Below, piece by piece: positions 6,727 through 10,528 of a stretch of DNA of 10,528 nucleotides. The stretch lies in assembly GCA_038240075.1 (NCBI GenBank), contig JBBSEC010000134.1, positions 1 to 10,528 on the forward strand, written 5' to 3'. A program made the translations under genes and the position numbers. Origin of the DNA: DATBAK01 sp038240075 (lineage in GTDB: Bacteria; Actinomycetota; Acidimicrobiia; IMCC26256; PALSA-610). Under the pieces are notes generated by a model that saw only the letters and a list, made by a program, of their open reading frames with translations, did no database searches and was not told the DNA's origin. Every line of letters begins with the position of its first letter. Within the stretch, counting starts at the first letter, position 1.

Positions 6727-6755
6727 ACCCGAGCAGTCTCGCGCGAGGATGCCCC
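6727..6755. promoter_or_regulatory. 29-base divergent gap with central palindrome
   Basis: Only 29 bases separate the amidohydrolase start (6726, minus) from the DUF2889 start (6756, plus). The perfect 10-base palindrome CTCGCGCGAG at 6738-6747 sits almost at the centre. On the minus strand GAGACT (6740-6735) lies eight bases before the ATG and could be a weak leaderless -10. On the plus strand GAGGAT (6745-6750) ends five bases before GTG and can serve as a ribosome site. Full promoters must reach into the coding regions. GC-rich palindromes arise easily by chance. Confidence 0.35.
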
Positions 6756-7571
6756 GTGGTCGACGGAGCGCGTGCTGGTGCAGGTGGCGAACCACCCGGG
6801 TTCGATCCCCCACTCGACCGCGATGCGGACGTGTACCGGCGGCGCATTCTCGTGCGCCGAACCGCTCCCGACGAGGTTGTCGCCGACCTCGAGGACGACT
6901 TCCATCACTTCGTCGTCACCATGCGCCACGACGGGCACGTCGTCGTCGCGGTCGACGCGGAGTCGTTCCGCTGGCCGTGGTCGACGTGCCCCGGCGCGGC
7001 GGTTCCGTTGCGCGCCCTCGCCGGCGCGCCGCTGACCACCCGCTGGACCCACGCGGCCCAGTGGACGAGCCCCGCGCTCAACTGCACGCACCAGTTCGAC
7101 GCGGCCGCGCACGCGATCACCCATGCCGCACGACTCGTGAACGGGGGCGACGACATGCGGCAGTACGACGTCGAGATCGCGGCGGTGCTGGCACGCGGTG
7201 ACGAGCTCGCGCTGAACCGGTTGTGGGTCGACGGCCGTCTCGCGCTCCAGTGGCACATGCAGCCGGCGCGCGAGCCGGTCGACCTGCCACCCGAGCTCGC
7301 GGGCGCGCCGTGGCGCGGCGGCTTCCTGCGGTGGGCCGACGCGAACCTCGAGGCCGACCTCGCCGAGCGCGCCTGTGTGCTGCGGCGCGCGTGCGACATC
7401 GGCATGGGCCGGGGCATGCCCCTCGACGAGGTCCCTGTCGCGGCGGAGCTGCCCGGTTCGATGGCCGGCGTGTGCCACAGCCTGCAGCCCCAGACCGCGC
7501 CCGTCGCCTTCCGCAACGTCGGCAGCATCCGCGACTTCGCGGCGCACCCCGAGGCGCTCCCCCACGTGTGA
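6756..7571 (+). CDS. DUF2889 domain protein
   Basis: This 271-residue protein matches the DUF2889 family, whose function is not known. The visible conserved blocks are YRRRILVRRTAPDEV at 27-41, ADLEDDFHHFVVTMRHDG at 43-60, FRWPWSTCPGA at 71-81, and NCTHQFD at 109-115. His, Asp and Cys recurring in these blocks suggest metal or small-molecule binding, but that is a guess. The C-terminal half (about 140-260) contains LALQWHMQ, ERACVLRRACDIGMGRGMP and GVCHSLQP and looks less typical. GTG at 6756 follows GAGGAT by five bases; the first 25 residues are low-complexity and a later start cannot be excluded. It diverges from the amidohydrolase and converges on an LLM gene 26 bases further on. No signal peptide is visible. 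Confidence 0.8.
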   Translation: MVDGARAGAGGEPPGFDPPLDRDADVYRRRILVRRTAPDEVVADLEDDFHHFVVTMRHDGHVVVAVDAESFRWPWSTCPGAAVPLRALAGAPLTTRWTHAAQWTSPALNCTHQFDAAAHAITHAARLVNGGDDMRQYDVEIAAVLARGDELALNRLWVDGRLALQWHMQPAREPVDLPPELAGAPWRGGFLRWADANLEADLAERACVLRRACDIGMGRGMPLDEVPVAAELPGSMAGVCHSLQPQTAPVAFRNVGSIRDFAAHPEALPHV

Positions 7572-7597
7572 TCCCGGCGTTCCCAGCCCCGCGCGCG

Positions 7598-8437
7598 TCA
7601 GAGGGCGAGGCGGGCGGCGAAGGCCCCGAGGCCGGCGACCGCGTCGGGGGAACGGCGCCAGGGCGAGACGATGAGGCGGGTCACCCCGATCTCCTCCCAC
7701 CGGTGTGCGTCGGCGATGGTGTCGACGGCTCCGCCGAGGCAGATCTGGAAGCCGTCGAGGCTGCGCCCGTTCGCTTCGAGCCCGCGCCGCAGCCGATCGA
7801 TCTGGGTCGCGGCCGACTCCAACGTGTGGCCCATTCCGATCCAACCGTCGCCGAGGCGCGCCGCGCGCCGCAACGCGGCCGCCGACTCGCCGCCGACGAT
7901 CACCGGCGGTCCCGGTCGCTGCACGGGCTTGGGCTCGAAGACGACCTCGTCGAAATGGAAGTGCTCGCCGTGGAACGACACCGACGGCTCGGTCCACAAG
8001 CGCCGGCAGATCTCGATCGCCTCGTCGACGCGCCGGCCGCGGCTCGCGAAGTCGAGCTCGGCGGCGATCCACTCTTCTTCGAGCCAGCTCGCACCGATGC
8101 CGAACTCCACGCGTCCGCCCGAGACGATGTCGAGGGTCTGCACCGCACGCGCGGCAACGAACGGATGGCGCAAGCCGATGTTGTACACATGCGTGCCGAG
8201 GCGCACCCGCTCGGTGCGACCGGCGAGGAACGAGAGGTACGCGAACGCGTCGAAGATCGGCGTGTCGGGCGGGACCGGCGGGTGACTCTCGCCCGGGTGC
8301 GGAGACCGGCTCATCGCCGCCGTGAACACGAGGTGCTCAGGAAGCCAGACCGATTCGTAGCCGAGCGCGTCGGCGGCGACGCTCGCGTCGAGGAAGAACG
8401 CCGGGTTCAGGCGGCCCAGCGCGACGCCGAACTTCAC
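7598..8437 (-). CDS. LLM-class F420-dependent oxidoreductase, TIGR03619-like
   Basis: This 279-residue protein is a complete luciferase-like oxidoreductase of the TIGR03619 type. It begins KFGVALGRLNP, has YESVWLPEHLVF at 27-38, VRLGTHVYNIGLRHPF at 78-93, and the family signature LDIVSGGRVEFGIGASWLEEEW at 102-123, then FHGEHFHFDEV and GPPVIVGGES. It should bind F420 (or FMN) and reduce or oxidise an organic substrate. GTG at 8435-8437 (read on the minus strand) overlaps the upstream SDR stop as GTGA, so translation is coupled and both belong to one operon. The protein ends with FAARLAL, close to the family's usual end. It is distinct in subfamily from the two LLM genes at the left of the window. 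Confidence 0.88.
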   Translation of the reverse strand: MKFGVALGRLNPAFFLDASVAADALGYESVWLPEHLVFTAAMSRSPHPGESHPPVPPDTPIFDAFAYLSFLAGRTERVRLGTHVYNIGLRHPFVAARAVQTLDIVSGGRVEFGIGASWLEEEWIAAELDFASRGRRVDEAIEICRRLWTEPSVSFHGEHFHFDEVVFEPKPVQRPGPPVIVGGESAAALRRAARLGDGWIGMGHTLESAATQIDRLRRGLEANGRSLDGFQICLGGAVDTIADAHRWEEIGVTRLIVSPWRRSPDAVAGLGAFAARLAL

Positions 8438-9276
8438 GCCGGTTCCGCGCCGGTGCCGAACGAGCCGTCGGCCCGCCGGATCCAGCCGCCGGCCGCAAGG
8501 TTGCCGCCGTCGACGTGAATCGTGGCGCCGGTGACGAACCGCGACGCGTCGCTCGCGAGGTAGACGGCCGCGGCGGCGACGTCGTCGACGTGCCCGGCGA
8601 TCGGCAGCGGCGTGCGCACGCCGACGGCACCGATCCCGGGTGTGGGGATGACGTCGGGCGCGATGCAGTTCACCCGGATCAGCCGGTGGCCGAGCTCGAG
8701 GGCCAGCGACTTCGTCAGGTTGGCGACGCCGGCTTTCATCGCCGAATAGACCGCGAAGTTCGGCGCGGCGCGGTGCGCCTCGATCGACGTGATGTTGACG
8801 ATCGAGCCACCGTCGACCATCAGGGGCACGGCGCTGCGCACGAAGTTGGTGACGCTGCCGAAGTTCTCGCGCACGAGCGCGTCCTGACCACGGTCGTTCA
8901 CGTCGAGGAAGGCCGACGCGAAGCCGCCACCCGCGTTGTTGACCACGATGTCGAGCCGGTCGAGCTGGACGCCGATCTGCGCGACGAACGCGTCGACCGC
9001 GGCGGCGTCACGCACATCGAGCAGGCCGGTGACGACCCGGCAATCCAGGCTGCGCAGCTCGATGGCGACATCCTCGAGGTGCTGCTCGTCGCGGTCGCAG
9101 ATCGCGAGGTCGGCGCCGAAACGACCGAACGCGAGCGCGATCGCCCGACCGATCCCGACCGCGGCGCCGGTGACAATCGCGACGCGGCCGGCCAGCGAGA
9201 ACGAGCCCGGACCGAGCGGCGCGCGACGTGCCGGGTCGAACGCAGCCGGGTCGAGCGAGGACCGGTCGGAAGTCAT
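8434..9276 (-). CDS. Short-chain dehydrogenase/reductase (SDR), likely NAD-dependent
   Basis: This 280-residue classical SDR carries the nucleotide-binding TGAAVGIG at 36-43, NNAG at 113-116, and the catalytic set Asn138, Ser164, Tyr177 and Lys181 (YSAMK). The acidic Asp61 after the second strand (AICDRDE) favours NAD over NADP. The C-terminal VYLASDASRFVTGATIHVDGG is typical of the 3-oxoacyl-reductase-like group, so it oxidises or reduces a hydroxyl/carbonyl of an unknown substrate. About 28 residues precede the Rossmann start, longer than usual, but SLAG at 27-30 is the normal lead-in; a shorter start has no better signal. TACCCT, a possible -10 box, lies nine bases before ATG 9276, and AGGAG lies 15 bases before it. 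It leads the operon with the LLM gene. Confidence 0.9.
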   Translation of the reverse strand: MTSDRSSLDPAAFDPARRAPLGPGSFSLAGRVAIVTGAAVGIGRAIALAFGRFGADLAICDRDEQHLEDVAIELRSLDCRVVTGLLDVRDAAAVDAFVAQIGVQLDRLDIVVNNAGGGFASAFLDVNDRGQDALVRENFGSVTNFVRSAVPLMVDGGSIVNITSIEAHRAAPNFAVYSAMKAGVANLTKSLALELGHRLIRVNCIAPDVIPTPGIGAVGVRTPLPIAGHVDDVAAAAVYLASDASRFVTGATIHVDGGNLAAGGWIRRADGSFGTGAEPA

Positions 9277-9345
9277 GCGGCCGGGAGGGTACTCCTAGAC
9301 TGACGCCGACGTCAGGGTTCGCTCATCAGACCGTCCGGGGGACAC
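9277..9345. promoter_or_regulatory. Divergent SDR promoter region with perfect dyad
   Basis: The 69-base gap between two divergent SDR genes holds a perfect inverted repeat, CTGACG at 9300-9305 and CGTCAG at 9310-9315 around CCGA. On the plus strand TAGACT at 9296-9301 fits a -10 box that overlaps the left arm. On the minus strand CTGACG (9315-9310) resembles a -35 box and TACCCT (9291-9286) a -10 box, with an 18-base spacer. A repressor on the dyad would cover both promoters. A TetR-type regulator is a reasonable guess, but no regulator gene is in the window. Confidence 0.5.
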
Positions 9346-10155
9346 ATGAGCTACGCGCTCGAAGGCAAGAACGTGCTCGTCACCGGCGGATCGTCGGGCA
9401 TCGGCGCGGCGCTCGCCGAAGGCTTCGCGCGCGCCGGTGCGACCGTTGGTATCTGCGCGCGACGCGCAGACCGTCTCGCCGACGTGCTCGAACGCGTGCG
9501 CGCGCATGCGCCGGCGTCGCAGAGCTGGACCGTCGACCTCGACGATCTCGACGGCATCGAGAAATTCGCGCGCCGGGTCGAAGACGATCTCGGCGGCGTC
9601 GACGTGCTCGTCAACAACGCGGGGATCCCGAAGCGGCGCAAGGTGCCCGACCTCACCCCCGATGTCGTCGAAGCGGTGATGCGCATCAACTACTTCTCGC
9701 CGATCCGCCTGACGCTCGCGCTCCTCCCCGGCATCGAGGCGCGGCAGGGCCGGATCGTGAACATCTCGTCGGTCGCGGCCCGCCTCGGCCCGCCCGCGGA
9801 GGCCGCGTACGCGGCGTCGAAGGCGGCGGTCACCGCGTGGTCGGAGTCGATGATGGTCGACCTCGGTACCGCCGGCTCCAAGGTGCGGGTGCACGTCGTG
9901 AACCCCGGCGTCTTCGACACCGAGCTGTTCCACCTACCCGACAATGACGACTTCGTCGCCGCGATCGAGATGCTGCCGGTCGAGTCGATCGTCGACCCGA
10001 TTCTCGCCATGATCGACGCGGGCACGTTCGAGCTCTACGTCCCCGAGTGGTTCGGCGAGATCGCCGCCAACAAGGCGAAAGACACCGGCACCTTCCTCGC
10101 CGGCAGCATCGCCTGGGGCCGCCAACAAGCGGCCGAAGCCGCCGCCGGCGGCTGA
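9346..10155 (+). CDS. Short-chain dehydrogenase/reductase (SDR), likely NADP-dependent
   Basis: This 269-residue classical SDR has TGGSSGIG at 13-20, NNAG at 90-93, Asn115, Ser142, Tyr155 and Lys159 (YAASK). After the second strand it has CARRADRL with Arg39 and Arg40, a pattern favouring NADP(H), unlike its divergent neighbour. The C-terminal part (from about 190: FDTELFHLPDNDDF and ELYVPEWFGEIAANKAKDTG) resembles the SDRs that act on lipids or steroids in actinobacteria rather than FabG, as it lacks the final VDGG block. The substrate is unknown. ATG at 9346 is preceded by GGGGGA at 9337-9342, rather close but usable. It ends four bases before the stop of a converging oxidase gene. Confidence 0.9.
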   Translation: MSYALEGKNVLVTGGSSGIGAALAEGFARAGATVGICARRADRLADVLERVRAHAPASQSWTVDLDDLDGIEKFARRVEDDLGGVDVLVNNAGIPKRRKVPDLTPDVVEAVMRINYFSPIRLTLALLPGIEARQGRIVNISSVAARLGPPAEAAYAASKAAVTAWSESMMVDLGTAGSKVRVHVVNPGVFDTELFHLPDNDDFVAAIEMLPVESIVDPILAMIDAGTFELYVPEWFGEIAANKAKDTGTFLAGSIAWGRQQAAEAAAGG

Positions 10156-10175
10156 ACCATCAAGACGGTTTGATG
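10137..10175. terminator. Two small hairpins at a convergent gene junction
   Basis: AGCCGCC (10137-10143) and GGCGGCT (10147-10153) form a perfect 7-base GC-rich stem with a 3-base loop at the end of the SDR gene. CATCAA (10158-10163) and TTGATG (10170-10175) form a second, AT-rich stem with a 6-base loop at the end of the minus-strand gene. Neither has a T-run. They may end transcription from both sides, but the first may merely reflect Ala/Gly codons. Confidence 0.3.
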
Positions 10176-10528
10176 TTGGCGTTGAGGTGGAAGACGTTGT
10201 CGGGATCGAACTCGGTCTTGATGCGCGACAGCCGTTCGTACTTCGTCGCACCGTAGGCGGTGCGCACGCGGTCGTCGTCGACGTCGGCGATGAAGTTCAC
10301 GTATCCGCCGGAGTTGCTCGAGAACGGAAGCATGGCGTCGAAGAACTCACGCACCCACGCCCGATCCGTCGCGAAGGCCTCGGGTTCGGTCGCGCCCGCG
10401 GAGAAGTTGAACAGCCACTTCGCCGACCGGCTCCCACCGAACGCGGTGTCGGCGTCGCCGACTTCCGCGTAGGCCCCGCCGAGCGCGAACACCGGCATGA
10501 TCGACATCGGCGATGCCTTGCGGGCGAA
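10160..10528 (-). CDS. FAD-linked oxidase with berberine-bridge (BBE) domain, C-terminal part
   Basis: The last 122 residues of a gene that begins beyond the right edge. The visible part starts FARKASPMSIMPVFALGG, continues GAYAEVGDADTAF, AWVREFFDAMLPFSSNSGGYVNF, and ends YGATKYERLSRIKTEFDPDN then VFHLNANIKPS. The block YGxxKYERLxxIKxxFDPDNxF with the NxNI ending is the C-terminal BBE domain of FAD-linked oxidases of the berberine-bridge/6-hydroxynicotine oxidase type, which oxidise alcohols, amines or sugars with bicovalently or covalently bound FAD. The FAD-binding domain and its His/Cys attachment sites lie outside the window. The stop TGA (10162-10160) is four bases from that of the converging SDR gene. 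Confidence 0.88.
   Translation of the reverse strand, partial: FARKASPMSIMPVFALGGAYAEVGDADTAFGGSRSAKWLFNFSAGATEPEAFATDRAWVREFFDAMLPFSSNSGGYVNFIADVDDDRVRTAYGATKYERLSRIKTEFDPDNVFHLNANIKPS

Noticed and set aside
6727..6813. Longer amidohydrolase with start at 6813
   Set aside because: The extra 29 residues would overlap the divergent DUF2889 gene and are His/Arg-rich; the normal family N-terminus begins after ATG 6726.
7572..7597. Terminator between the converging DUF2889 and LLM genes
   Set aside because: The 26-base gap is GC-rich with an alternating CGCGCG run but no clear stem with loop and no T-run on either strand.
6723..8072. A 449-codon open frame on the minus strand
   Set aside because: It is antisense to the DUF2889 gene and out of frame over the LLM gene; low-complexity Arg/Gly/Asp composition and no domain.
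7223..8518. A 431-codon open frame on the plus strand
   Set aside because: It overlaps the DUF2889 gene in another frame and is antisense to the LLM gene, both of which have clear families. Composition is shadow-like.
1..10528. CRISPR array, tRNA, rRNA, insertion sequence, toxin-antitoxin or phage genes
   Set aside because: I saw no spaced direct repeats, no cloverleaf with CCA-type ends, no transposase or integrase motifs and no long terminal inverted repeats. All stretches outside genes are about 100 bases or shorter.

Overview
The window is GC-rich, gene-dense DNA with no tRNA, rRNA, CRISPR array, insertion sequence or phage gene that I can see. The gene content suggests a chromosomal region of a high-GC actinobacterium, perhaps an Acidimicrobiia-like lineage: several luciferase-like (LLM) oxidoreductases of families predicted to use coenzyme F420, a MaoC-type half-hotdog dehydratase, SnoaL-like, SCO6745-type and DUF2889 proteins, short-chain dehydrogenases (SDRs), GTG and TTG starts, and promoters placed directly against start codons. 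The taxonomy is an inference from family content, not from a marker gene.

Layout from left to right. (1) Positions 2-2321, plus strand: the 3' end of an LLM protein, an ecdysteroid-kinase-like phosphotransferase and a second LLM oxidoreductase, joined by GTGA and ATGA four-base stop/start overlaps, so very likely one operon. (2) Positions 2426-3773, plus: a FAS1-like/MaoC N-type dehydratase half, a SnoaL-like (NTF2 fold) protein and an MmcQ/YjbR protein. (3) Positions 3783-4796, plus: a SAM methyltransferase with its middle missing and a frame change, then an intact FlaR-like P-loop kinase. One long open frame runs through both and would be miscalled as a 337-residue fusion. (4) Positions 4820-5557, plus: an SCO6745-family protein, converging on a minus-strand amidohydrolase (5554-6726) so tightly that their stop codons share one CTAG. 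(5) A DUF2889 protein (6756-7571, plus) diverges from the amidohydrolase across only 29 bases. (6) Minus-strand pair 9276-7598: an SDR and a third LLM oxidoreductase, coupled by a GTGA overlap. (7) A second SDR (9346-10155, plus) diverges from the first across 69 bases carrying a perfect dyad. It converges on the C-terminal end of a berberine-bridge-type FAD oxidase (10160 to the window end, minus).

Taken together this looks like accessory catabolic or lipid/isoprenoid/xenobiotic redox metabolism: F420- and NAD(P)-dependent oxidoreductases, a dehydratase half, a SnoaL-like lyase/isomerase candidate, an amidohydrolase and a small-molecule kinase. I cannot name a substrate or a complete pathway. 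I did not find a convincing new defence or mobile system. The most useful unusual points are the internally deleted methyltransferase with its misleading fused frame, the compact divergent regulatory gaps with dyads, recurring leaderless-type start regions, and a kinase coupled between two LLM oxidoreductases.
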